DNA of 45,363 nt. Origin: an uncultured Lachnospiraceae bacterium (lineage in GTDB: Bacteria; Bacillota; Clostridia; Lachnospirales; Lachnospiraceae). The notes under the pieces are model-generated. The model saw only the letters and a program-made list of their open reading frames with translations, did not search any database and was not told where the DNA came from. Below are positions 1 through 6,985 of the stretch, piece after piece. The position numbers and the translations under genes were made by a program. Position 1 is the stretch's first letter. The number at the start of each line of letters is the position of its first letter. The stretch lies in assembly GCA_910580195.1 (NCBI GenBank), contig CAJTWA010000038.1, positions 1 to 45,363 on the forward strand. The letters are read 5' to 3'.

Positions 1-50
1 GCATCTGCCTTACAAGCAGAGGGTCACAGGTTCGAGCCCTGTAGGTCCCA
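1..50 (+). tRNA. tRNA-Val (anticodon TAC), 3' part only
   Basis: The window opens inside a tRNA. The anticodon arm (stem TCTGC/GCAGA around loop CTTACAA, anticodon TAC) is complete. So are the T arm (ACAGG-TTCGAGC-CCTGT) and the 3' acceptor strand AGGTCCC at 43-49 with discriminator A at 50. No CCA is encoded. The 5' acceptor strand and D arm lie before base 1. Confidence 0.93.
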
Positions 51-83
51 TTTTTGCGGAAAACGCAAAGCATAACAGAATAT

Positions 84-157
84 GGCGGAATAGCTCAGTT
101 GGCGAGAGCACACGGTTCATACCCGTGGTGTCGGGGGTTCAAATCCCTCTTCCGCTA
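84..157 (+). tRNA. tRNA-Met (anticodon CAT), elongator type
   Basis: This is a complete cloverleaf. Acceptor GGCGGAA (84-90) pairs with TTCCGCT (150-156), with one G-T pair at the end. The anticodon stem CACGG/CCGTG encloses TTCATAC, giving anticodon CAT. The T arm carries TTCAAAT and the discriminator is A157; CCA is not encoded. It lies 33 bp after tRNA-Val, so the two are probably co-transcribed. CAT could also be tRNA-Ile2 or initiator, but the paired acceptor end (G1-T72) does not fit an initiator, and the body resembles elongator Met. Confidence 0.92.
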
Positions 158-491
158 TTCCATATTATTTTGGAACCATCATCAGTAGGAAGAGAATTGA
201 TGATGAGTTTTTGTATTTCCAAATTATTGCTCACAGATGTATGTTGCTGCCATATCTTTTTGTTTCTGTTCCAGAAGGTTTTCACAGGATATTGAGGTTC
301 AAAAATCTATAATTTTCACATTTCTTATCAATTTAAAATAGTATCGCCCAATTATCATTTCAATATTTACCCGCACGTTTCACTTTTTTAGAAGAGCCGG
401 CATAAATTGCCATTTTCCTGCGCATACTATCATCAGGCTATGCCTTAAAATGTCCAGCAAGGACGAAAAAGCAGGCAGGAGGGAAATTCCA
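158..491. other. gene-free spacer, AT-rich
   Basis: About 330 bp between tRNA-Met and the first small ORF. I see no convincing ORF, tRNA or strong terminator. A TATAAT at 308-313 is present but has no well-placed -35 partner. Nothing else can be supported here. Confidence 0.5.
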
Positions 492-716
492 ATGGTAACA
501 ATCGAAACGGGCTATCTGAAAGAAAAAATAGAGCAAAAGCTGCAGGAAGGCAGCCAGAACCGGAACAGGCGGGAAGACCTGTATGAATTAGGCCAGCAAA
601 TTACTGGCCTGCACAGCACCTTTGCATTAATCAGCAGCGCACAGGAGCAGGAACTGCGCCGCCCTGTCATGGAGGCTATGGCGAAGCTGGATAACAGCGT
701 GACAATTAAAGATTAA
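492..716 (+). CDS. hypothetical protein, 74 aa, helical
   Basis: A small ORF starting MVTIETGYLKEK. The frame stays open back to 450, but the ATG at 492 is preferred because a good Shine-Dalgarno (GGAGGG, 478-483) sits 8 nt upstream. The product is hydrophilic, rich in Glu, Lys and Gln, and likely all-helical, with no signal peptide or membrane segment. I recognise no family. It stands alone between the tRNA pair and a hairpin at 766-798, which would end its transcript. The strong ribosome site and the terminator downstream argue that it is a real gene; the short length and lack of a recognised family leave doubt. Confidence 0.55.
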   Translation: MVTIETGYLKEKIEQKLQEGSQNRNRREDLYELGQQITGLHSTFALISSAQEQELRRPVMEAMAKLDNSVTIKD

Positions 717-765
717 AGGGCTGAGGGGGCAAGGAAGGTTAAGGGATTCAGGGGTAGGGAACAAG

Positions 766-798
766 AAGCAGGGGGCACAAACCATGCACCCCCTGCTT
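766..798. terminator. hairpin terminator between convergent small ORFs
   Basis: AAGCAGGGGG (766-775) pairs with CCCCCTGCTT (789-798), ten GC-rich base pairs around a 13-nt loop. Both flanks are short A/T runs, so it could end transcription from either side. The T tract is weak. Confidence 0.55.
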
Positions 799-863
799 TG
801 TGGAACTGTTCCAGTTTCCCCATCCCATGCGCTTTATGGAATTCGCATAGAGGAATCTTGTGG

Positions 864-1022
864 CTAAGCCAACCCTTCCCCTTCCCGGACGATTTCCTCC
901 AGTACGCGGATTAAGTCTGGGAGGGTATTGAGCTTCACGTTCCGGGCCAGGATGCAGTCTTTCAGTTCCGTTGACAGAGATTCAAATTTGTCCCGTAAGC
1001 CGGGCGCTACATAAGATGCCAT
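864..1022 (-). CDS. small conserved-looking protein, 52 aa
   Basis: A reverse-strand ORF of 52 codons starting MASYVAPGLRDKF and ending VREGEGLA. A Shine-Dalgarno (GAGGTGAT) lies just upstream of the ATG. The sequence is amphipathic and helical, with no membrane segment. I recall similar short proteins in Clostridia without a known function, but I cannot name a family. It is divergent from the NYN gene at 1147, so the 124-bp spacer would hold both promoters. A second tiny ORF with the same GAGGTGAT ribosome site lies on the other side of the NYN gene (2020-2187). Confidence 0.6.
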   Translation of the reverse strand: MASYVAPGLRDKFESLSTELKDCILARNVKLNTLPDLIRVLEEIVREGEGLA

Positions 1023-1146
1023 ATCATCACCTCAGTAACAGTATGGGGCAAAAGGGGAAAAGTTATTCTTTCTTTGCAGGTATGGTTGTTTCTGCCAGCA
1101 GAAAGTATTATAATGGAGAGCGGAAAGCAAAGAGAGGAGAGGAAAC

Positions 1147-1956
1147 ATGGACAATGAAAAGAAATTTGCTTTGCTGATTGATGCAGATAATGTATCATCC
1201 AAGTACATTGAAATTGTCACAAAAGAAGCACAGACTTTAGGGAATGTCACCATCCGGCGGATTTACGGGGATTGGACCTCCAGCTCCAAGAATTCTTGGA
1301 AGGATTCGCTCCTTGAAAATTCCCTGACCCCAATCCAGCAGTACAATTATACCGTGGGGAAGAATTCTTCGGATTCTGCCATGATAATTGACGCCATGGA
1401 CGTGCTTTATACCGGCAATGTGGACGGGTTCATTATTGTATCGTCAGACAGCGATTTTACCAAGCTGGCCGTGCGGCTTAGGGAGTCCGGCAAGCGGGTG
1501 ATTGGGATGGGGGAGAGCAAGACGCCGACCCCGTTTGTAAGGGCCTGCGAGCAGTTCAAGACGCTGGATGTGCTCTACAAGAACAATAGCCAGCAGCCGA
1601 AGCATAATGCACAGGAGCACAGGAGCGCGCCGCCCGAGCGGGGCAGGCGGCAGAGCCAGAAGAGCCCGGAACCGGAAAAGGCGCCGGTGAAAGATGCGGA
1701 GCCTATCACCAACCTGAAATCCATAAAAGCCACCATCATATCCCTTTTGGATGAGAATTCTGACGAAGATGGCTGGATGTACCTGTCGGAATTGGGGAAT
1801 ATGATACAGAAAATGTATTCTGACTTTGACTGCCGGAATTACGGGTACCATAAATTCGGCAAGCTGATAGAATCTTTCCCGGAACTGCAGACAAGGAAGG
1901 ACGATTCCAGCAATGGGATCACAAAGATTGTATTGGTGAAAAAAAGGGACGATTAG
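1147..1956 (+). CDS. NYN domain protein with C-terminal OST-HTH/LOTUS domain
   Basis: The 269-aa protein begins with a NYN (PIN-like) nuclease fold, residues about 6-145. The acidic motif LLIDADNV near the N-terminus and the SSDSDFTKL segment (about residues 98-106) supply the conserved aspartates of the metal-binding site. A charged, Pro-rich linker (about 148-185) leads to a LOTUS/OST-HTH domain (about 190-265), a winged-helix RNA-binding module. This is the known LabA/DUF88 plus LOTUS architecture, predicted to cleave or bind RNA. Start ATG 1147 has GAGAGGA upstream. The cellular target is unknown. A hairpin after the stop (1975-2013) separates it from the convergent ORF at 2020. Confidence 0.88.
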   Translation: MDNEKKFALLIDADNVSSKYIEIVTKEAQTLGNVTIRRIYGDWTSSSKNSWKDSLLENSLTPIQQYNYTVGKNSSDSAMIIDAMDVLYTGNVDGFIIVSSDSDFTKLAVRLRESGKRVIGMGESKTPTPFVRACEQFKTLDVLYKNNSQQPKHNAQEHRSAPPERGRRQSQKSPEPEKAPVKDAEPITNLKSIKATIISLLDENSDEDGWMYLSELGNMIQKMYSDFDCRNYGYHKFGKLIESFPELQTRKDDSSNGITKIVLVKKRDD

Positions 1957-1974
1957 CTGTTCCCAAAAAGAATG

Positions 1975-2013
1975 GCTCCCACCGGGCCATGGATATTGGC
2001 AGAAGGCGGGAGC
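1975..2013. terminator. possible terminator hairpin
   Basis: GCTCCCACC (1975-1983) pairs with GGCGGGAGC (2005-2013) with one mismatch, between the convergent NYN gene and the 55-aa ORF. There is no clear T tract, so this is tentative. Confidence 0.35.
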
Positions 2014-2019
2014 GGGGGG

Positions 2020-2187
2020 TTAGCTTTCGGTACGCTGTGTACGGACAAGACGCCAGATCATATCGTGCATCCAGCCCACAGTATCGTTCAGTTTTTTATT
2101 TTCTTCCATGAGAAGCCGGTTTTCGGTTTGTAACTTTTCTAACAGTTTTACATTATCTGATGAGTTAAGCATATTAGTAACTGCCAT
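2020..2187 (-). CDS. short coiled-coil protein, 55 aa
   Basis: A reverse-strand ORF starting MAVTNMLNSSDN. Residues about 14-35 (KLLEKLQTENRLLMEENKKL) form a clear leucine-zipper-like heptad run, followed by a Trp-rich tail (WMHDMIW). GAGGTGAT precedes the ATG at 2187, and a TATAAT lies upstream on the same strand (2206-2211). A dimeric coiled coil, perhaps an adaptor, is likely; the function is not known. It is convergent with the NYN gene and divergent from glf. Confidence 0.58.
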   Translation of the reverse strand: MAVTNMLNSSDNVKLLEKLQTENRLLMEENKKLNDTVGWMHDMIWRLVRTQRTES

Positions 2188-2288
2188 TTGAATCACCTCG
2201 ACGCTATTATAACAGAAAATAGACGGCCTGTGTGTTAAAATATTGGAAAGAAATGGAAGAATTTCCGGTTATTTTGCAGAAAAATACC

Positions 2289-2317
2289 TTGTAGAAACCA
2301 ATTGATTATACTATACT
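2289..2317 (+). promoter_or_regulatory. sigma-A-type promoter for glf
   Basis: TTGTAG (2289-2294), a 17-bp spacer and TATACT (2312-2317), ending 21 bp before the glf start codon. Confidence 0.6.
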
Positions 2318-2338
2318 GTTATAGAAAAAGGAGTTTTT

Positions 2339-3448
2339 ATGGGAAAATATGATTTTTTGATTGTAGGCGCTGGGCTTTTTGGCGCGGTGTTTGCGCAGGA
2401 GGCGAAACGGGCGGGGAAAAGCTGCCTCGTGATTGACAGGCGCAGCCACATTGCAGGGAATATTTACACAAAAGAGGTTGAGGGGATCCAAGTCCATGCC
2501 TATGGGGCGCATATTTTCCATACTTCCAACAAGGAGGTCTGGGATTATGTGAACCAGTTTGCGGAGTTTAACCGCTATACCAACGCCCCGGTGGCAAATT
2601 ATCAGGGCGAGGTTTACAACATGCCTTTTAATATGAATACATTCCATAAATTGTGGGGAGTTGTCACCCCGAAAGAGGCGCGGGAAAAGATTGAGGAACA
2701 GAAGCGTTCCTGCGCAGTGGAGCATCCAAAGAACTTAGAGGAGCAGGCCATCAGCCTCGTGGGCCCGGATGTGTATACGAAGCTGGTGAAGGGCTACACG
2801 GAAAAGCAATGGGGCAAGCGGGCTACGGAGCTCCCGGCTTTTATCATCAAGCGGCTCCCGGTGCGCTTTACGTATGACAACAATTATTTTGACGATAAGT
2901 TCCAAGGCATCCCCATCGGCGGCTACACCAAGATGGTGGAACAAATGCTGGAGGGGGCCGAGGTCAGGCTCAATGAGAATTTTCTGGAAAACCGCAGCCA
3001 ATACGAAGGGCTTGCGGATACCATTGTGTATACCGGCATGATTGATGAATATTTCGGCTATTGCTACGGGGAGTTGGAATACCGCTCCCTGCAGTTTGAA
3101 ACAGAGATATTGGACGAGGAAAATTATCAGGGGAACGCCGTGGTGAATTATACGGAATACGAGGTGCCCTATACCCGCATCATTGAGCATAAGCATTTCG
3201 AGTATGGGACCCAGCCCAAAACCGTGGTGACAAAAGAATACCCGCAGGTTTGGAAGAAAGGGGACGAGCCCTACTACCCCATGAATGATGGGAAAAATAC
3301 AGAGCTTTACGGCAAGTACCAAGCCCTTGCCCAAAAGGAAGGGAACGTCGTGTTTGGCGGAAGGCTTGGGCAGTACAAATACTATGACATGGACGATACC
3401 ATAGAAGCCGCCTTGAAATGTGCAAGGGAGTATATTCCGGCAGTATAG
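2339..3448 (+). CDS. glf: UDP-galactopyranose mutase
   Basis: A 369-aa flavoenzyme that interconverts UDP-galactopyranose and UDP-galactofuranose, supplying galactofuranose for surface glycans. The N-terminal Rossmann motif VGAGLFGAVFA binds FAD; the IDRRSHIAGN and YGAHIFHT segments are typical of the family. The substrate-loop region NAPVANYQGEVYNMPF and the C-terminal FGGRLGQYKYYDMD FAD-closing segment are also present, and the length matches bacterial Glf (365-390 aa). AAAAGGAG lies just upstream of ATG 2339. No glycan cluster is adjacent; apt follows after 87 bp. Confidence 0.96.
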   Translation: MGKYDFLIVGAGLFGAVFAQEAKRAGKSCLVIDRRSHIAGNIYTKEVEGIQVHAYGAHIFHTSNKEVWDYVNQFAEFNRYTNAPVANYQGEVYNMPFNMNTFHKLWGVVTPKEAREKIEEQKRSCAVEHPKNLEEQAISLVGPDVYTKLVKGYTEKQWGKRATELPAFIIKRLPVRFTYDNNYFDDKFQGIPIGGYTKMVEQMLEGAEVRLNENFLENRSQYEGLADTIVYTGMIDEYFGYCYGELEYRSLQFETEILDEENYQGNAVVNYTEYEVPYTRIIEHKHFEYGTQPKTVVTKEYPQVWKKGDEPYYPMNDGKNTELYGKYQALAQKEGNVVFGGRLGQYKYYDMDDTIEAALKCAREYIPAV

Positions 3449-3535
3449 CAGGATAGGAAAGCGGCAATAGGGCATAGAAGAAATAAAGGAAAGCTTGCAT
3501 GGAGATAGCGAAAGAGAAGGTTTAGGAGGACGATT

Positions 3536-4060
3536 ATGAAAAAATTAGAAGATTATGTGAGAAGCATCCCAGATTTCCCGGAGCCGGGGATTATTTTCCG
3601 TGACGTAACCAGCATTTTGCAGGATGCCGACGGGCTGCACCTTGCCATTGACAGCCTGCTGGAGGCTTTAAAGGGCGTGGACTATGACGTAGTGGTAGGG
3701 CCCGAATCCAGAGGCTTTATTTTCGGCGTACCGGTAGCTTACATGGCTCATAAAAGCTTTGTGCCGGTCCGCAAGAAAGGAAAGCTGCCCTGTGAAACCA
3801 TTTCCGCAGAATACGATTTGGAATACGGCAGTGCAGTCATTGAAATCCACAAAGATGCCATCAAGCCCGGCCAGAAAGTTGTGATTATCGACGATTTGAT
3901 TGCCACTGGCGGGACCATCGAAGCTATTACTGGCCTGATTGAAAAGCTGGGCGGGCAGGTTGTGAAAATCTGCTTTGTCATGGAGCTGGCTGGCTTAAAA
4001 GGCAGGGAAAAACTGTCCGGCTACGAGGTGGAAAGCATTATTACATATGAAGGGAAATAA
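3536..4060 (+). CDS. apt: adenine phosphoribosyltransferase
   Basis: A 174-aa cytosolic purine-salvage enzyme: adenine plus PRPP gives AMP. The type I phosphoribosyltransferase PRPP loop is VVIIDDLIATGGT (about residues 115-127). The N-terminal SIPDFPEPGIIFRDVT and the VGPESRGFIFG segment are diagnostic for Apt. Full length, with AGGAGG 6-10 nt before ATG 3536. In many Bacillota apt sits beside relA; here it is followed after 11 bp by ispF, so the two are probably one transcript. Confidence 0.97.
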   Translation: MKKLEDYVRSIPDFPEPGIIFRDVTSILQDADGLHLAIDSLLEALKGVDYDVVVGPESRGFIFGVPVAYMAHKSFVPVRKKGKLPCETISAEYDLEYGSAVIEIHKDAIKPGQKVVIIDDLIATGGTIEAITGLIEKLGGQVVKICFVMELAGLKGREKLSGYEVESIITYEGK

Positions 4061-4071
4061 GAGGGAACCAG

Positions 4072-4620
4072 ATGAGGATAGGGACAGGCTATGACGTGCA
4101 CAGGCTCACAGAGGGCAGGAAACTGATTTTAGGCGGCGTGGAAATTCCCCATAGCATGGGGCTTTTGGGCCATTCGGATGCAGATGTTTTGGTACATGCC
4201 ATTATGGATGCCCTGCTTGGGGCGGCAGCCCTTGGGGATATTGGGAAACATTTCCCGGATACGGAAGAAGCCTACAAGGGGATTTCCAGCTTGAAGCTTC
4301 TTTCCCATGTGGGGGAGCTGCTGGAGCAGGAGGGCTATGCAGTGGAAAATATTGACGCCACCGTGATTGCCCAGCAGCCTAAGCTGCGGCCTTTTATCGG
4401 CCAGATGGAAGAGCATGTGGCTAAGGCCCTGCACCTTGCGAAGAATCAGGTCAACATTAAGGCCACCACGGAAGAAGGGCTGGGATTTACCGGGAGCCAA
4501 GAGGGGATCGCAGCCCAAGCAGCCTGCCTGCTGACTGGGTTTTACGAGGGCAGCGCGGCTGTGTATGGCAGCGGGAAGGATTGCCAAGGCTGCGGAGGGT
4601 GCGGGGGCACATCCGCTTAA
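4072..4620 (+). CDS. ispF: 2-C-methyl-D-erythritol 2,4-cyclodiphosphate synthase with Cys-rich tail
   Basis: MEP-pathway enzyme of isoprenoid synthesis, which closes CDP-ME-2-phosphate to the cyclic diphosphate. Metal ligands D8 and H10 lie in GTGYDVHRL and H42 in the histidine segment LLGHSDADVLVH. The DIGKHFPDTE motif and the C-terminal EEGLGFTG are intact. Usual length is about 157-160 aa; this protein is 182 aa. The extra C-terminus carries a Cys/Gly cluster (CQGCGGCGG) not normal for IspF and possibly metal-binding. The stand-alone form is followed by a GNAT gene after 52 bp. Confidence 0.96.
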   Translation: MRIGTGYDVHRLTEGRKLILGGVEIPHSMGLLGHSDADVLVHAIMDALLGAAALGDIGKHFPDTEEAYKGISSLKLLSHVGELLEQEGYAVENIDATVIAQQPKLRPFIGQMEEHVAKALHLAKNQVNIKATTEEGLGFTGSQEGIAAQAACLLTGFYEGSAAVYGSGKDCQGCGGCGGTSA

Positions 4621-4672
4621 GGCAAGATGGCAAACTATTTGGCTCGCGGAAGAAGCGGGATGAAAGGAAATT

Positions 4673-6085
4673 ATGGAAACGGTACGTTATTTGGCGCCGC
4701 AGGAAAAGCAGGGCACAAGGGCCATGTATGAGGAAATGTTTCCCGAAGACCCTGCTTCCTTTGTGGACTATTATTATCAGTGGAAAACAAAAGAAAATGA
4801 AATCCTTGCCATGGAAGAGGATGGCGTGTGCCAAGTGATGCTGCATTTAAACCCATACACCTTGTGGCTCAACGGGAACCTTAGGGAACTCCCATATATT
4901 GTGGCCGTTGCAACACGCCCGGACTGCCGCAAGAAGGGAAAAATGGGCCGTGTGATGGGGCGGGCATTGCAGGATTTGGAACGCCGGGAAGCGCCCTTTG
5001 CCTTCCTCCTGCCCGCAGACCCTGCCTATTACCGGGGGCAGGGATTTGTGTTTTTTCCCAGCCAAGAGGAAGGGGGATCTGCAGCGGGGCAGGAAGTGGA
5101 GAAAGATGCGGCCTCTGCGGAAGAAGCAGGAAAAGAGGAAAATGGGCAAAATCTGCGCGCCGCAGGTGCAGAGGAAGTATGCCAAGAAAAGGCAGGGCAG
5201 GGGTGCGGCAGCCAGAATCCATGTGCCGTAGATGCAAAAGGAATTTTTATAGAAAATAACATGCAGGGATGGGAAAACCAGAATTTTTGCGCCCAAGATA
5301 CGGGAAGTTCCAAGAGGGCTTTTTACTGGGAAAAGGCAGGCGAGGAAGATATCCCAGCGCTTGTGGCTTTTTCCAATCATATCTTACAGGAAAAATATCA
5401 TATATTTATAAGGCGGGATGCCAAGTATTATCACCGGCTTTTGGCAGAAACAAAGGCGGAGCAAGGGGGCATCTTGCTGTTAAAAGCATCAGGGCCTGAA
5501 AATGGAACAAGGGATTTTCAGGTAAGGGAGCCGGGGCAGGATGCAGTTGCAGCAGGTTCCCGGCAGGAGCCTGCATTAAAAGGAATTTTAGTTTACGGGA
5601 CAGACCGGCAGGAGAACCGGGCAGAAATACAGGAGTTTCTGTTAGCGGAAGATGCTAAAGCCCGGCCAGAAATGATTCTGCAAAGTGGGCAGGAAAGCGT
5701 GCCAGAGAAGATTTTGGAAGAGGGGCAGGAAAGCCAGCCAGAATTGGTTTTGCAAAAAGGCATCCAAGGCTGGCAGGAATTGCTGTTAAGAAGCGCATTT
5801 CCGGGGATGGGCATAGAATTCAGTGAATTCCGTATGATGCTGCGCATTGCTAGCCTGAAGGATTTCGTTTCTGTATTAAAGCGGGAAATCCCCTGCTCTT
5901 ACCGGGTGAAAGTAACAGACCGCATCATCCCCAGAAACTGCGGATGCTACCAGATTGACATTTGCAGGGACGGCGGCAGGATGCAGGAGATACCGGAAGG
6001 GGATGCAGGCGAAGAGCTGGAAATCGGGGAACTGGCGCAGCTTTTGCTGGCAGATGCCCGGGTTTCCTTGCGGGAATGGGTGTAA
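4673..6085 (+). CDS. GNAT family N-acetyltransferase (Eis-like) with repeat-bearing insertions
   Basis: A 470-aa protein whose N-terminus has an acetyl-CoA-binding GNAT core: VATRPDCRKKGKMGRVM (motif A, about residues 80-96), then FLLPADPAYYRGQGF. The C-terminal 90 residues resemble the SCP2-like domain of Eis-type enhanced-survival acetyltransferases. Two hydrophilic insertions set it apart. Residues about 130-215 contain a degenerate 22-residue tandem repeat (units at nt 5144-5209, 5210-5275 and a partial third). Residues 335-370 hold three 12-residue repeats (nt 5675-5782). The acceptor substrate is unknown. ATG 4673 has GAAAGGAA upstream; cysE follows 40 bp on. Confidence 0.85.
   Translation: METVRYLAPQEKQGTRAMYEEMFPEDPASFVDYYYQWKTKENEILAMEEDGVCQVMLHLNPYTLWLNGNLRELPYIVAVATRPDCRKKGKMGRVMGRALQDLERREAPFAFLLPADPAYYRGQGFVFFPSQEEGGSAAGQEVEKDAASAEEAGKEENGQNLRAAGAEEVCQEKAGQGCGSQNPCAVDAKGIFIENNMQGWENQNFCAQDTGSSKRAFYWEKAGEEDIPALVAFSNHILQEKYHIFIRRDAKYYHRLLAETKAEQGGILLLKASGPENGTRDFQVREPGQDAVAAGSRQEPALKGILVYGTDRQENRAEIQEFLLAEDAKARPEMILQSGQESVPEKILEEGQESQPELVLQKGIQGWQELLLRSAFPGMGIEFSEFRMMLRIASLKDFVSVLKREIPCSYRVKVTDRIIPRNCGCYQIDICRDGGRMQEIPEGDAGEELEIGELAQLLLADARVSLREWV
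5144..5305 (+). repeat. 66-bp in-frame degenerate tandem repeat in the GNAT gene
   Basis: Two full 66-bp units (5144-5209 and 5210-5275) and a partial third encode related 22-aa segments that start GQNLRA, SQNPCA and NQNFCA. A separate 36-bp repeat (three units) lies at 5675-5782. Confidence 0.6.
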
Positions 6086-6125
6086 TTTAGGGCAGCCCAG
6101 GTCTGCCGGAAAGGAAATGGCATTG

Positions 6126-6806
6126 ATGGGATTTTGGAAACATATCAAGGAAGAATTTGAAGTGATAAAGGAGCGCGACCCGGCCATCAAATCCCCGCTG
6201 GAAGTGCTGCTGTACCCTAGTTTCCGCGTCATGTTAAGCTACCGGAAGGCCCACAGGCAGTATCTGAAGGGCCATTATTTCCGGGCAAGGCGGATTTCCC
6301 AGAAAGCAGCCCGCAAAACCGGAATTGAAATCCATCCGGGGGCGTCCATCGGGAAAGGCTTTTTCATCGACCACGGCAGCGGGGTCATCATTGGCGAAAC
6401 TACCATTATCGGCGACAACGTGACGCTGTACCAAGGGGTGACGCTGGGCGGGACAGGGAAGGAAACAGGCAAACGCCACCCCACCCTGTGCGATAATGTG
6501 ATGGTAAGCGCGGGGGCCAAGGTGATTGGCTCATTTACGGTGGGGGAAAACAGCAAAATTGGTGCGGGGAGCGTGGTATTGGAAGAAGTCCCGCCAAACT
6601 GCACAGTCGTAGGCGTGCCGGGAAGGATTGTCAAACGCGGCAACATCAAGGTGCCAAGGAGCGACATGGACCAGGTGCACCTGCCGGACCCAGTGATGGA
6701 GGACATTACACTTTTGCAGCGTGAGAATTCCGCGCTCTGCAACCGGGTCATTGATTTGGAAAAAGAATTGCGGGAGCTGAAAAGCAAGGTGCAGCCGGGC
6801 CATTGA
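6126..6806 (+). CDS. cysE: serine O-acetyltransferase
   Basis: First step of cysteine synthesis: acetyl-CoA plus L-serine gives O-acetylserine. The 226-aa protein has the short N-terminal helical domain (SPLEVLLYPSFRVM) and a left-handed beta-helix of hexapeptide repeats (about residues 65-170). The latter includes the conserved IDHGSGVIIGET, YQGVTLGGTG, KRHPT and VVGVPGRIV. The start is ambiguous between 6117 and 6126; 6126 has the better spaced AAAGGA. The last residues are altered by a 52-bp tandem duplication (6749-6839) that moves the stop: the older ending probably read ELKSKG, now SKVQPGH. It heads the cysE-cysS-mrnC-rlmB-sigH series. Confidence 0.94.
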   Translation: MGFWKHIKEEFEVIKERDPAIKSPLEVLLYPSFRVMLSYRKAHRQYLKGHYFRARRISQKAARKTGIEIHPGASIGKGFFIDHGSGVIIGETTIIGDNVTLYQGVTLGGTGKETGKRHPTLCDNVMVSAGAKVIGSFTVGENSKIGAGSVVLEEVPPNCTVVGVPGRIVKRGNIKVPRSDMDQVHLPDPVMEDITLLQRENSALCNRVIDLEKELRELKSKVQPGH

Positions 6807-6839
6807 TTTGGAAAAAGAATTGCGGGAGCTGAAAAGCAA
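6749..6839 (+). repeat. 52-bp tandem duplication over the cysE stop region
   Basis: A 39-nt segment starting CATTGATTTGG at 6749 recurs exactly at 6801, an offset of 52 bp. The first copy codes for the CysE C-terminus. The second lies in the +1 frame because 52 is not divisible by 3, and it supplies the present TGA at 6804. The second copy runs on to a TAA at about 6844, which would be the ancestral stop. Confidence 0.85.
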
Positions 6840-6985
6840 AGGTTAAGGGATTACAGGATCCAGAGGGCGGCAAAACACCGCCCATGCGGCAGGGGAACGG
6901 TTGCGCGGCAGAGGGCAGCGGGAAACTGCCCATGGGGCGGGGAATGGCTAGATGGCGGAAGAGAGGAAAAAGAGCAGGAGGGCTT

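Noticed and set aside
6846..6985. Possible T-box or other riboswitch leader before cysS
   Set aside because: I could not find the T-box consensus or an antiterminator/terminator pair; the spacer is short and purine-rich.
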